Shown here: positions 1 to 7,698 of the stretch, one piece after another | Position numbering within the stretch: position 1 is the stretch's first letter | Layout: each line of letters starts with the position of its first letter | Origin: an uncultured bacterium | GTDB lineage: Bacteria; Patescibacteriota; Minisyncoccia; Phycocordibacterales; CAIRYW01 | Reading direction: 5' to 3' | Length of the DNA: 39,625 nt | Assembly (NCBI GenBank): GCA_903882905.1 | Contig: CAIRYW010000028.1 | Span: forward strand, 1-39,625 | Translations under genes and position numbers: made by a program | Notes under the pieces: model-generated | Told to the model about the DNA's origin: nothing | The model's database searches: none | What the model saw: the letters and a program-made list of their open reading frames with translations, nothing else

Positions 1-51
1 AACCTCGCCTTTTTTTATTTTTTGCATTTTACCAAAAACTTAAAACTACTC

Positions 52-285
52 CTACAACCCTAAAGCCTTCACAATTGTCGGTTTATCGTAGCCAACAATG
101 ATTTCTCCTCCGATATCAATTACAGGCACTCCCATTTGTCCGCTTTTATCTACCATTTCCTTTCTTCGCTCTAGATCGGAAGCAACATTATATTCTTCAA
201 ACGAAACTTTATTATCTGTAAAAAACTCCTTTGCCATTTTGCAGTATGTGCAAGTCGGCGTGCTGTATATAACTACTTTTTTCAT
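52..285 (-). CDS. Glutaredoxin-like thiol-disulfide protein
   Basis: A 77-residue protein of the usual size for a small glutaredoxin (NrdH/GrxC-like) of the thioredoxin fold. The redox motif CTYC is at residues 12-15, and a cis-proline segment (GVPVIDI) follows around residue 52, then a GYD turn typical of glutaredoxins. It probably reduces disulfides in the cytoplasm; the partner is not evident. A TTG codon precedes the chosen ATG, but the ATG at 285 gives the normal N-terminus (MKKVVIYST). No Shine-Dalgarno is visible. The 5' side carries a three-hairpin RNA motif at 348-452, so the gene may have a structured leader. Confidence 0.9.
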   Translation of the reverse strand: MKKVVIYSTPTCTYCKMAKEFFTDNKVSFEEYNVASDLERRKEMVDKSGQMGVPVIDIGGEIIVGYDKPTIVKALGL

Positions 286-347
286 CAATTTTTAAATTGG
301 AATCTTATCCAAAATGATTTTAATCTGATAATTTTCTTCTCCTTCCG

Positions 348-452
348 CTCCTTACAGGAGCTGTACACCTTTTCGAATTTTTATTTCGTTTTTACTCATA
401 AAAATTCTGAAAAGGTCTTGCGCTTGGGAACCCTTATCCCAAGCTCACCTCC
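348..452 (-). ncRNA. Three-hairpin RNA motif, copy 1 (family not recognised)
   Basis: Read on the minus strand this holds GAGGTGAG, a hairpin with 7-8 bp (GCTTGGGA pairing TCCCAAGC), the linker GCAAGACC, a long AU-rich hairpin closed by ACCTTTTC/GAAAAGGT, then GTAC and a short hairpin GCTCC-TGTAA-GGAGC. The same blocks recur in the same order at 22833-22920 although the helix sequences differ, which suggests a conserved structure. It lies between tRNA-Gly and the glutaredoxin gene, upstream of the latter. I do not recognise it as a known riboswitch or ribozyme. Strand is inferred from the flanking genes. Confidence 0.55.
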
Positions 453-525
453 GCCCGGCACTTTAATATTAATTAATTCTATTTTACCACCCAAAAGTTA
501 AGTAGACAAATTTATTATTATTTGT

Positions 526-595
526 GCGAGTAGTGAGAATCGAACTCACGCCCGATGCTTGGGAAGCACCAGTTCTACCACTAAACTATACTCGC
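526..595 (-). tRNA. tRNA-Gly (anticodon CCC)
   Basis: A 70-nt cloverleaf. The acceptor GCGAGTA pairs with TACTCGC, the D arm has AGTGGTA, the anticodon stem GGTGC/GCATC encloses loop TTCCCAA with anticodon CCC, and the T arm is GTGAG-TTCGATT-CTCAC. CCA is not encoded (the discriminator A is followed by CAAATA), so a CCA-adding enzyme is needed. It lies just downstream of the FtsB-like gene on the same strand. Confidence 0.95.
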
Positions 596-601
596 GAATT
601 T

Positions 602-976
602 TTAAAAAAACGATTTTATTTTATCAAGAATCTTTGAATAGACCGACTCGGTACTAGTTGAGGTAGTAGCATCTTCTGGTACAACCACAATCATTTCCTC
701 ACCTGGTTTAACTACTCCGTATTTTTGTCTAAGTTCTTCATCAACACCTGCATCAGTACTAAGTTTATTTATGTTTGTTGTAAGTTGATCCGCTTGCGCA
801 CTCAAGGATTGCAATTTTGCTCTTGAATCAGAGTCTAGATTAGCGCTCTCTTTTTCTTTTTGATAAATATTCCAAACACCTCTTGCAAGAAATAATAAAA
901 CAACAAAAAGAGCCATTACACTCCAAAGAGAATAGAGCTTTTCCTTTCTTTTTCTTTTGTCTTTGAACTCCCTCAT
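602..976 (-). CDS. FtsB/DivIC-like septum formation initiator
   Basis: A 124-residue bitopic membrane protein: a basic cytoplasmic start, one transmembrane helix around residues 17-34, then a coiled coil around 38-75 and a tail containing LRQKYGVVKPGEE. This is the arrangement of FtsB/DivIC divisome proteins, which join FtsL and FtsQ at the division septum. The KYGVVKPGE segment is common in CPR members of the family. A -10 box TATTAT at 984-989 with an upstream TGA lies 7 nt before the ATG, so the mRNA is probably leaderless. It is divergent from the 37-aa membrane peptide at 1007. Confidence 0.75.
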   Translation of the reverse strand: MREFKDKRKRKEKLYSLWSVMALFVVLLFLARGVWNIYQKEKESANLDSDSRAKLQSLSAQADQLTTNINKLSTDAGVDEELRQKYGVVKPGEEMIVVVPEDATTSTSTESVYSKILDKIKSFF

Positions 977-1006
977 GCTTATGATAATATCATTATACTA
1001 AAAATT
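977..1006. promoter_or_regulatory. Divergent promoter region of ftsB-like gene and small membrane ORF
   Basis: Thirty bases separate the two start codons. On the minus strand TGA-TATTAT (984-992) is 7 nt from the ATG at 976. On the plus strand TATACT (994-999) is 7 nt from the ATG at 1007. Both imply transcripts beginning at or next to the start codon. The stretch is also an imperfect palindrome centred near 987. No good -35 box is seen on either side. Confidence 0.45.
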
Positions 1007-1120
1007 ATGTTTTTATTCGGCAAAAAAACTCAAAAAAACTTAAGGGTAGTCACACTCGTCATTTCAGTAGTTATGATTCTTGGAATGCTTGCGTTGTACT
1101 TCCCTGCTTTGTGGAGATAG
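1007..1120 (+). CDS. Small single-pass membrane protein, 37 aa, unknown role
   Basis: The ORF MFLFGKKTQKNLRVVTLVIS... ends in LYFPALWR and has a basic N-terminus followed by one hydrophobic helix around residues 13-32. It is one of few plus-strand genes. Its -10 box TATACT lies 7 nt before the ATG, the spacing seen for other leaderless genes here, and it stops 6 bp before the lepA stop on the other strand. These points support a real gene. The function is unknown; the divergent FtsB-like neighbour hints at an envelope or division role, which is inference only. Confidence 0.55.
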   Translation: MFLFGKKTQKNLRVVTLVISVVMILGMLALYFPALWR

Positions 1121-1126
1121 CAAATT

Positions 1127-2935
1127 CTAATTAGAATCCCTCTTCATCATCTTAAGAAATACATCTTGAGGTATGTTTACAGTTCCTCTGTCTTTCATCT
1201 TTTTCTTTCCCTTTTTCTGCTTCTCTCTAAGCTTCATTTTTCTTGTAATATCGCCTCCATACATATGCTGAGTTACATCCTTTTTAAGGGCTGAAATGCT
1301 CCTAGAAGCGATTATACGGCCCATAGCCTTGGCTTGAATCTTGGTTGCAAACATTTGCCTTGGAAGCACTGCGTGCAGTTTATCCACCGCTTTATTTGCG
1401 TCCTCTTCTACCCTTCTTTTAGCAATTACAGAAGCAAAAGCGACAACAGGTTCATCAGCCACTAGAATATCCATTCTGCAAACATCCGCATCGCGAAGAC
1501 CTTCAAATTCATAAGAAAGAGAAGCAAAACCAGAAGAAACACTTTTAAGTTCATCAAAAAAATTTCTCATTAATTCTCTAAGTGGCATAGACAATGTCAT
1601 TGAATTTCTTCCATCTGTAAAAGTTTCTGAATCGTGGAGTTCAGCTTCGTGTTCATAAAATAATTGATAAACTGGTCCTGTATATTTTTCGGGAGCAATA
1701 ATTGTAACCTTAACCCACGGCTCGCGAATACTTTCTATCAAATGTTCATCAGGAAATAATGAAGGAGAATAAATAGTTTCTTTTTTCCCAGTTTTGAAAA
1801 CAATTTCATAAGTAATACTTGGTGTTGCGATAATCAAATTAAGATTAAATTCTCTTTTTAATCTTTCTGTAATAATTTCTAGATGTAAAAGACCCAAAAA
1901 ACCACATCTAAAACCACGTCCTAAAGAACCTGAGGACTCTTCTTCAAAAGTAAAAGCAGAATCAGAAAGTCTCAATTTTTTTAAAGCCAATTCCAAATTC
2001 TTAAAATCATCAGCATCACTTGGAAAAACAGAGGCCCAAACAACAGGTTTTGGTTCTACATATCCAGAAAGTCCTTCTGCAGGATTTTTTGTTGAAACAA
2101 TTGTATCTCCCACCGATGCGATGCCTGGTTGTTTGATTCCTGTAACAATGTATCCAATTTGCCCTTCAGTTAATTTTTCCACAGAAACTTCTTCAGGTGC
2201 AAAGATTCCGACTTCTAGCGCTTCAAACTGTTCCTTTGAAACTGAAAACATCAATTTGTCTCCTTTCTTTACTTCCCCAGACATTACTCGAATAAAAACA
2301 ATCACTCCTTTATGATTCGTAAATTGAAAATCAAAAACTAAAGCCTGAAGTTTTTTTGTGTCTTCCCCTATAAGTAAATTTTTTGGTGCTGGAATTTTTT
2401 CTATAATTTCTTCAAGTAATTTTTGAACCCCGACTCCTGTTTTTCCTGAGACTTCAATAATTTCGTCTTCATTTATTTTGAGAACATTCGAAATTTCAGA
2501 TTTTATATCTTCTATTCTAGCGATCGGTGAATCAATTTTTGTAACGACAGGAATTATTTTTAAATTTGTTTTTTTTGCAGCTTCAAGAACTGTCAGAGTT
2601 TGTGCTTGAATACCTTGTGTTGCATCAACAAGCAAAAGACATCCCTCTACAGCTTTTAGTGCGCGAGAAACTTCATATGAAAAATCTATGTGCCCTGGAG
2701 TATCGATTAAATTTAATAAATATTTTTCTGACTTGTGCTCAAAAAACATTCTAACTGGACGCATTTTTATGGTAATCCCCTTTTCACGTTCAAGTTCCAT
2801 ATTATCCAAAACCTGATCCATCATCTTTCGCTTTTCTATTGTATGGGTAATTTCAAGCATCCTATCGGCAAGAGTAGACTTTCCGTGGTCAATATGAGCA
2901 ATAATGCTGAAATTTCTTATGTATTTCGGATTCAT
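1127..2935 (-). CDS. lepA: Elongation factor 4 (LepA), ribosome back-translocating GTPase
   Basis: At 602 residues this is the full EF4 length. The P-loop AHIDHGKST is at 13-21, followed by a switch I RGITI-like segment (EKGITIKMR), DTPGH (G3), and TKID (G4). The C-terminal domain special to LepA is present, with MYGGDITRKMKLREKQKKGKKKMK near the end (shown as a family feature: GGDITRK and the basic tail). EF4 binds stalled or mistranslocated ribosomes and helps 30S assembly. The ATG overlaps the TGA of a 17-codon ORF upstream (2932-2985), so translational coupling is possible. Confidence 0.98.
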   Translation of the reverse strand: MNPKYIRNFSIIAHIDHGKSTLADRMLEITHTIEKRKMMDQVLDNMELEREKGITIKMRPVRMFFEHKSEKYLLNLIDTPGHIDFSYEVSRALKAVEGCLLLVDATQGIQAQTLTVLEAAKKTNLKIIPVVTKIDSPIARIEDIKSEISNVLKINEDEIIEVSGKTGVGVQKLLEEIIEKIPAPKNLLIGEDTKKLQALVFDFQFTNHKGVIVFIRVMSGEVKKGDKLMFSVSKEQFEALEVGIFAPEEVSVEKLTEGQIGYIVTGIKQPGIASVGDTIVSTKNPAEGLSGYVEPKPVVWASVFPSDADDFKNLELALKKLRLSDSAFTFEEESSGSLGRGFRCGFLGLLHLEIITERLKREFNLNLIIATPSITYEIVFKTGKKETIYSPSLFPDEHLIESIREPWVKVTIIAPEKYTGPVYQLFYEHEAELHDSETFTDGRNSMTLSMPLRELMRNFFDELKSVSSGFASLSYEFEGLRDADVCRMDILVADEPVVAFASVIAKRRVEEDANKAVDKLHAVLPRQMFATKIQAKAMGRIIASRSISALKKDVTQHMYGGDITRKMKLREKQKKGKKKMKDRGTVNIPQDVFLKMMKRDSN

Positions 2936-2993
2936 CCCGCACTGAAAAATGGCATTGATTTTTTGCTATCGCAACTTTTTGCCATTTAATTGA

Positions 2994-3083
2994 TTAAATT
3001 CTTTTTAATTCGACAAATCCCAAAATACTGCCATCCGCTGAAAAATCAAGATAGCAATGCAATTTTCTAGTGACGGGATTCAT
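2994..3083 (-). CDS. Possible 29-aa leader ORF upstream of lepA
   Basis: A tentative short ORF beginning MNPVTRKLHCYLDFSADG and ending FVELKRI. A TGC-TAATAT box lies 8 nt before its ATG, close to the spacing of other starts here. A second ORF of 17 codons (2932-2985, MAKSCDSKKSM...) follows after 8 bp and ends in an ATGA overlap with lepA. The composition looks protein-like, but both are too short to be sure. The 254-bp gap they occupy holds no other gene. Confidence 0.3.
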   Translation of the reverse strand: MNPVTRKLHCYLDFSADGSILGFVELKRI

Positions 3084-3131
3084 TGATGCTCATATTAGCA
3101 AAAAAACACCACCAGCACTATAGCAAAATTT

Positions 3132-3179
3132 GTTTAGGGCAGTCCTAAACACAACTTAGGGGTTGAACCCCTAAGTTGT
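3132..3179. repeat. Two adjacent palindromes downstream of murJ
   Basis: GTTTAGG-loop-CCTAAAC (3132-3150) is followed at once by a perfect 12-bp hairpin ACAACTTAGGGG / CCCCTAAGTTGT (3151-3179). No run of T follows on the minus strand, so this is not a standard intrinsic terminator. The core AACTTAGGG/CCCTAAGTT also occurs inside gnd (23616-23652), which marks it as a repeat family. Confidence 0.6.
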
Positions 3180-3189
3180 TCAATGTTAG

Positions 3190-4869
3190 TTAGACTAGTT
3201 CATCAAGGACAATATTCTTATCTTTCTCATCTTTCCAAATCTTTTTCTTTAGAGACAAGATCACTTGATCAAGTTCTTCGCTTTTCATCAATTTAAGTAC
3301 TAAAATTCCAGCAATGATTCCCACAATACCTGAGAAAAGTCCTTGCAAAAATATCCCGATGAAAGAGTCGAGATTTAAAAAATCATCAAAAATATTGAGG
3401 GATAAATAAGACATATAACCCATAATCACAGATGCTCCAATACTTTGAAAAGTAACTTTTTTTATATTTTTTGTGTAAGTTGGAAATTCTCGTTCAAATG
3501 CGACCCAATGAAGAATCATATTAAAAGTAATTCCTACTGAAAATGCCAAAGCAAGCATTACAACAATTGAACCGGGTACATCTTCAATACGAAGAAGCAT
3601 TTGGAAAAAATATGCAATCGTTGGAAAAGTGTTATACAAAAAAACAAATAAATAACCACAAGCAATAGTTACTACCATTGCAATAACATTTATTGAAAGT
3701 GGTTTCTTTGTTTTTCCTTCTGCATAAAAAGCTCGCACAAAAAGAAGAACTAAACTTTGTGGGATTATTGAAATAGAAAACAGTGCAAGTGCAGCTGCTG
3801 TTAGTCTTGTATCAGACCAAGTAAAATGCCCTGCACCAAGTACAGTTCGAACAATTTGGGCTCGCAGAACTATAAAGAGAACTACCGCGGGCATTGACCA
3901 AAAAATTATGTGTTTGGTGACTGAAATCATTCTTTCTAAAAAAACATCTTTTTTTCCTTGTACGTACAATCGAGAAAGTAATGGGAAAACTGCAGATGCA
4001 TACGAAACTCCAATAATTGAAAGTGGTCCTGATTCAAGGTTAAAAGAAAAATTAAAAATAGTAATCGCTCCGGATCCCAAAAGTGAAGCGATAGAAACTA
4101 AGGCAAAAGCAGAAATAGAACTAGTTGACAGTGTCACGGTTCTTGGAATTGAAAGTCCAATGACTCTTTTTACTGAAGGAAAATCTATTTTGAAAGTCAT
4201 TTTTGGAAAAGATTTTTTATCAACTATAAAAGGAACTTGAATAAATGCATGTAAAAATGCACCGATAGCAACACCAAAACCTAAACCATAAATTCCAAAA
4301 ATTGGGTAAAGAAAAATAATTCCAACAATGATTCCAACGTTATATAAAATTGGGCTTAATGCATAAAGAAAAAATCTGTTATGCATCTGAACAATCGAAG
4401 CAAAAAAATTTGAAAAACCCAAAAATAGCGGAGAAAGCAACATAATTCTAGAAAGTGTCACGAGCTTTGTTATTTCATCAGGAGTTAGCCCTGGGAAAAG
4501 TTTGGGTGACAAAATGGGCATTAAAAAATACGCGACCAAAGAGACTAAAATCATTATTATAAAAAACACGCTAAAAATCGCATCAATTAGTGATTTAGTA
4601 TCTTTTCCTTTTTCTTCAGCTTCTGTAAAAAAAGGAACTAAGATAGATATTGAAACTAAAGATGCAACAGTTACAAAAATTAAATCAGGAATTCTAAAAG
4701 ACGCGTAATAAATATCAAGTGTTGTTCCAGCCCCAAAAGTACCAGCGAGCATTCGATCACGAACTAAAGCTAAAAGCTGAGCAAGTAAGGCAAAAAAACC
4801 TAAAAGATATGCAATTCCATGAATACTAACAATCTCCTTGCTAAATATATTAAAAATTTTGTTAACCAT
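3190..4869 (-). CDS. murJ: Lipid II flippase MurJ (MviN family)
   Basis: A 559-residue polytopic protein with about 14 hydrophobic helices. The N-terminal stretch with LVRDRMLAGTFGAG and YYASFRIPD matches the conserved MurJ signature of the MOP exporter superfamily. It flips lipid II across the cytoplasmic membrane for peptidoglycan synthesis. The last ~40 residues are a charged cytoplasmic tail (MKSEELDQVILSLKKKIWK). A TATACT box lies 9 nt before the ATG. The gene follows the rnpB terminator and is probably transcribed alone; murI is about 1 kb upstream on the same strand. Confidence 0.95.
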   Translation of the reverse strand: MVNKIFNIFSKEIVSIHGIAYLLGFFALLAQLLALVRDRMLAGTFGAGTTLDIYYASFRIPDLIFVTVASLVSISILVPFFTEAEEKGKDTKSLIDAIFSVFFIIMILVSLVAYFLMPILSPKLFPGLTPDEITKLVTLSRIMLLSPLFLGFSNFFASIVQMHNRFFLYALSPILYNVGIIVGIIFLYPIFGIYGLGFGVAIGAFLHAFIQVPFIVDKKSFPKMTFKIDFPSVKRVIGLSIPRTVTLSTSSISAFALVSIASLLGSGAITIFNFSFNLESGPLSIIGVSYASAVFPLLSRLYVQGKKDVFLERMISVTKHIIFWSMPAVVLFIVLRAQIVRTVLGAGHFTWSDTRLTAAALALFSISIIPQSLVLLFVRAFYAEGKTKKPLSINVIAMVVTIACGYLFVFLYNTFPTIAYFFQMLLRIEDVPGSIVVMLALAFSVGITFNMILHWVAFEREFPTYTKNIKKVTFQSIGASVIMGYMSYLSLNIFDDFLNLDSFIGIFLQGLFSGIVGIIAGILVLKLMKSEELDQVILSLKKKIWKDEKDKNIVLDELV

Positions 4870-4895
4870 TTTTCAATTAGTATAACCGAAAAAAA

Positions 4896-4918
4896 ACAGA
4901 AGTGCGAAGCACTTCTGT
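4896..4918 (-). terminator. Intrinsic terminator of rnpB
   Basis: Perfect 10-bp stem ACAGAAGTGC / GCACTTCTGT with a 3-nt loop, followed on the minus strand by eight T. It lies directly after the RNase P RNA. On the plus strand it is also followed by T, so it can act in both directions. Confidence 0.85.
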
Positions 4919-4933
4919 TTTTTTGTGAAAATT

Positions 4934-5316
4934 GCGCCTATAAGCCGAGTTCTGTCTGACCACACCATTCATTGGTGGATGAGGCAATCATTTATCTGTC
5001 TATCCGATTACTCGGTAGATCAAGCGGTTCATCGAACATTTTGGCCATGGGACAAAGTGTTCGATACGACCTTGCACACAAGTAAGGATTTTGCCGTTTC
5101 ATCTCACAATTTCGTATGAGCAACTCCTTTGCAGGAGCCCATTGAATTTCTTCTTTGGCGTTTCTGTTCGCACCTCTTATTCGTTTTCAAACGATATAGA
5201 CGGGTGTTACCCGCTACCTTCCCCAGCACTTTATTTTTTAAAATTTAAAAAATAAAGTGCTGGGTATGTGCTCGGACTTTCCTCCCTAATTTACATTAGA
5301 GCGATTACCAGGCGCT
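4934..5316 (-). ncRNA. rnpB: RNase P RNA (type A-like)
   Basis: The catalytic RNA of RNase P, which trims tRNA 5' leaders. On the minus strand the 5' end GCGCCTGGTAATCGC and the 3' end TTATAGGCGC form P1. The universal core GAGGAAAGTCCG is present near 5273-5284, the ACAGAAA segment near 5160-5170, and a GGTAACACC hairpin follows. An extended -10 (TGT-TATAAT, 5323-5331) lies upstream and a terminator at 4896-4918. Unusual: a perfect 21-bp palindrome (5222-5264), mostly A/T, is inserted between the GAGGAAAGTCCG core and the GGTAACACC hairpin. Confidence 0.95.
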
Positions 5317-5322
5317 TTAGAT

Positions 5323-5331
5323 ATTATAACA
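5323..5331 (-). promoter_or_regulatory. Extended -10 promoter of rnpB
   Basis: TGT followed by TATAAT on the minus strand, with the predicted start about 7 nt downstream at the first bases of the RNA. The -35 region is weak, which fits an extended -10 promoter. It overlaps nothing but ends within 10 bp of the DUF192 stop codon. Confidence 0.7.
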
Positions 5332-5337
5332 CAAACT

Positions 5338-5814
5338 TTAGGAACTTTGAATAGTTTTGATTCCTTCGCAAGAAAAGATATCGCTTTCTTTTATATTTGT
5401 GGCTGAATTGATTGGAAGCTCAATAGCATACAAAGCGGGAAAATCTGGATAAAAAGCTTTTGGAAAAGATTCGGGATACATTGTGGCTTTGCCAACAACA
5501 CTGCAATTTTCATTAAGCCAAATAATATCTAAGGGAAATTTAGTATCTTTCATCCAAAATCCATATTTATCCAACTTGTTAAAAACAAAAATCATTCCGC
5601 CGTCTTCTGCTAGTGAATCTCTTTTTCCCAAACCCAATTCCCTACTCGCTTCGTTTGAAGCAATTTCAAGTGAAAAAACCTTACCTCCAATATTTTCAGA
5701 AATTATTTGTATTTTTAATTGATTGTCTTTTCTTATATTAAGGATAAAAAAAACAGCTAAAATTAAAAGTATAACTATTAAAATTATTGATGTAAGGTTT
5801 TTGTGAAATTTCAT
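5338..5814 (-). CDS. Membrane-anchored DUF192 (COG1430) protein
   Basis: A 158-residue protein with one N-terminal transmembrane helix (about residues 8-26) and an outward-facing DUF192 domain. Family hallmarks are the ASRELGLGKRDSL segment, GMIFVF and the GFWMKDTKFPLDIIWL core. The biochemical role of the family is not established. It starts 6 bp after the murI stop and is likely co-transcribed with it. Confidence 0.85.
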   Translation of the reverse strand: MKFHKNLTSIILIVILLILAVFFILNIRKDNQLKIQIISENIGGKVFSLEIASNEASRELGLGKRDSLAEDGGMIFVFNKLDKYGFWMKDTKFPLDIIWLNENCSVVGKATMYPESFPKAFYPDFPALYAIELPINSATNIKESDIFSCEGIKTIQSS

Positions 5815-5820
5815 TTTATT

Positions 5821-5847
5821 TTACTTGGAGGCTACGCCTCCAAGTAA
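5821..5847. repeat. Palindrome CTTGGAGGC/GCCTCCAAG at the murI 3' end
   Basis: A perfect 12-bp stem (TTACTTGGAGGC and its complement) with loop TAC. It encodes the last residues of MurI (LLGGVASK) and its stop codon. The central 21 bases, including the loop, are identical to the element at 35806-35832, so this is a mobile or otherwise recurrent palindrome rather than a native gene end. No T tract follows, so it is a poor terminator here. Confidence 0.75.
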
Positions 5848-6660
5848 ATTAGCTTTTTTAACTTCTATTTTTTTTCCAAAAAATTTACTGCCTAATTTTT
5901 CAAACCGAGTCGTTGTGTCTGTCGTAAAGAAAACCCTCTTTCCATTTTTGCTTATGTTTTTTTCAATTTCTAAGTGTCTTGCAAGATAACCTTCTAGTTT
6001 TTTTCCAATAACATCACTTTCACAAACAACCTGAACTTTATAAGGCATATTTTTTATAATTTTTTCTTTCAATATTCCATAATGTGTGCATCCCAATATA
6101 AGAGTATCAATATCCTTATTCCTAAAAAATTCTAAATAATCTTTAATGATAATTTCGGTAGAATCTTTGTCCTCCTGACCTTCTTCAACTATTGGTGCAA
6201 GAAGTGGACATGCTCTTTGGTATATTTTTATTTTAGGATCTATTTTATAAAACTCTCTTTCAAATGATTTTGAAAAAACTGTTGCCTCAGTAGCAATTAC
6301 TCCAATTTTTTTATTTTTGGTAACTAAAGCTGATTCCTCAGCGCCGGGAATAAGTACACCGAGCACTTTGAGGCCTGGATATTTTTTTGTAATATACTCC
6401 CGCTGAATTTTCCGTAAAGCGTCACTTGAGGCGCTATTACAAGCAATTATGATAAGTCCACAATTTTTCTGAAAAAGAAAATCTACAGCCTGTTTTGTAA
6501 ACTCAAGAATAGTCTCTTTTGTACGCGCACCATAGGGAGCGCGAGCGGTATCTCCTAAGTAAATATAGTCGTACTCCGGAAGAGTCTTTACAATTCCTTT
6601 TAGAATACTTAGTCCTCCGAAACCAGAATCAAAAACACCAATTGATTTATTTCTTTTCAT
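5821..6660 (-). CDS. murI: Glutamate racemase
   Basis: Converts L-glutamate to D-glutamate for peptidoglycan. At 279 residues it has the normal length. It shows the DSGFGGLS start (D11, S12), the first catalytic cysteine C74 in ACNSAS, and the second in LGCTHYG about residue 190, with YGAR at 43-46. Its ATG directly follows the TAA of the metallo-hydrolase gene, so the two are probably coupled. The C-terminus is supplied by a palindromic repeat (5821-5847). Confidence 0.97.
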   Translation of the reverse strand: MKRNKSIGVFDSGFGGLSILKGIVKTLPEYDYIYLGDTARAPYGARTKETILEFTKQAVDFLFQKNCGLIIIACNSASSDALRKIQREYITKKYPGLKVLGVLIPGAEESALVTKNKKIGVIATEATVFSKSFEREFYKIDPKIKIYQRACPLLAPIVEEGQEDKDSTEIIIKDYLEFFRNKDIDTLILGCTHYGILKEKIIKNMPYKVQVVCESDVIGKKLEGYLARHLEIEKNISKNGKRVFFTTDTTTRFEKLGSKFFGKKIEVKKANLLGGVASK

Positions 6661-7305
6661 TTAAAATTCTGTTTCAGTATTTATCTCAAGTGGAATAAAT
6701 TCTATTCCTTCATTTTTAAAAATTTGCGGTGCAACTCTCTTACTAAAACCTTGTCCTGATGGATTCAATCCACCATCGTGAACGGCGAAACATTTTTTTG
6801 GTTTAACAGTAAGCACGTAATCGATTGCTTCTGAAATCTTCATCCATGGACCTGCAAAAGGAACAGCTAAAATTTCAACTATTTTTTGAGGATTAAAAAA
6901 AGCGTCTCCTGGATAAAATAATTTTTCATCAATAAAATATCCAGTATTTTCGACAAGCCCCATTTCTTTATAAATTACTGCGTGATCTTTTCCAAAAGCT
7001 TCAAAATTTAAATCCTTAACTGAAAAATTATTTCCATCATCTACAATTTTTACATTTTTTATTCCCTCTTTCGCGAGTAAATTACATACAGAAGTATTTG
7101 TGATAATAACAACTTCTGGATTATTTTCTAGAATTTTTTTTACAGAAGGAACATGAAAATGATCCTGGTGTTCGTGAGTAATTAAAACTACATCAATGTC
7201 TTTTAAAGCGTCTTGAGCGGTAGTATATGAACCTGGATCAGTCAAAATTCTGACCCCCTTTTCTTCTATCAGCAAGCAACAATGTCCAAATTTGGTTATA
7301 AACAT
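6661..7305 (-). CDS. Metallo-beta-lactamase-fold hydrolase (UlaG-like)
   Basis: A 214-residue cytoplasmic protein with the metal-binding motif THEHQDH at 43-49 and DPG near 23, then later YPGDAFF and AVHDGG, which supply the other metal ligands. It resembles the UlaG/YtkL branch of the superfamily. The substrate cannot be read from the sequence. It lies between a hypothetical (2 bp away) and murI (0 bp) in a tight operon. Confidence 0.85.
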   Translation of the reverse strand: MFITKFGHCCLLIEEKGVRILTDPGSYTTAQDALKDIDVVLITHEHQDHFHVPSVKKILENNPEVVIITNTSVCNLLAKEGIKNVKIVDDGNNFSVKDLNFEAFGKDHAVIYKEMGLVENTGYFIDEKLFYPGDAFFNPQKIVEILAVPFAGPWMKISEAIDYVLTVKPKKCFAVHDGGLNPSGQGFSKRVAPQIFKNEGIEFIPLEINTETEF

Positions 7306-7307
7306 TT

Positions 7308-7688
7308 TTATTCAGCAATTATTTTTTCTAATTCGTGAACTAACCCAATTAATTCTACTCTTTCCTCTTCATTCACATCCTCAACTTCTTTAGATTCAAC
7401 TCTTTTAAAAATATTTGAAGAGAGGTGTTGGATTTTTTTTAAAACATCTTCTAATCTTTTTTTCTTTTCAACATTCTGCTCATCAATCATATCAACTAGA
7501 GTAAATATAATATGCATATTATTATTAAAGCTATCAATCCATTTTTGTCTTTGTCCTGTTTCAATCTCATCTGAAATAATACTTTCAATAGATTGCGCAA
7601 GTAATTTTATAGCTTCTTCATAATCGCCATCTTCTATGAAATTATTTACAGATTGTTTAATATTTTTATTTTTACCAAGTATTTCCAT
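7308..7688 (-). CDS. Hypothetical helical protein
   Basis: A 126-residue soluble, highly charged and predicted alpha-helical protein with no motif I recognise. An in-frame TTG at 7718 would overlap the upstream gene by 20 bp; the ATG at 7688 gives an 11-bp gap after the upstream stop and is preferred. It has no signal peptide or membrane segment. Its place between the flavodoxin-fold oxidoreductase and the metallo-hydrolase suggests co-expression only. Confidence 0.6.
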   Translation of the reverse strand: MEILGKNKNIKQSVNNFIEDGDYEEAIKLLAQSIESIISDEIETGQRQKWIDSFNNNMHIIFTLVDMIDEQNVEKKKRLEDVLKKIQHLSSNIFKRVESKEVEDVNEEERVELIGLVHELEKIIAE

Positions 7689-7698
7689 ATATTTTTTA

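Noticed and set aside
3908-4240. 110-aa plus-strand ORF
   Set aside because: Antisense to murJ with no promoter or family signal.
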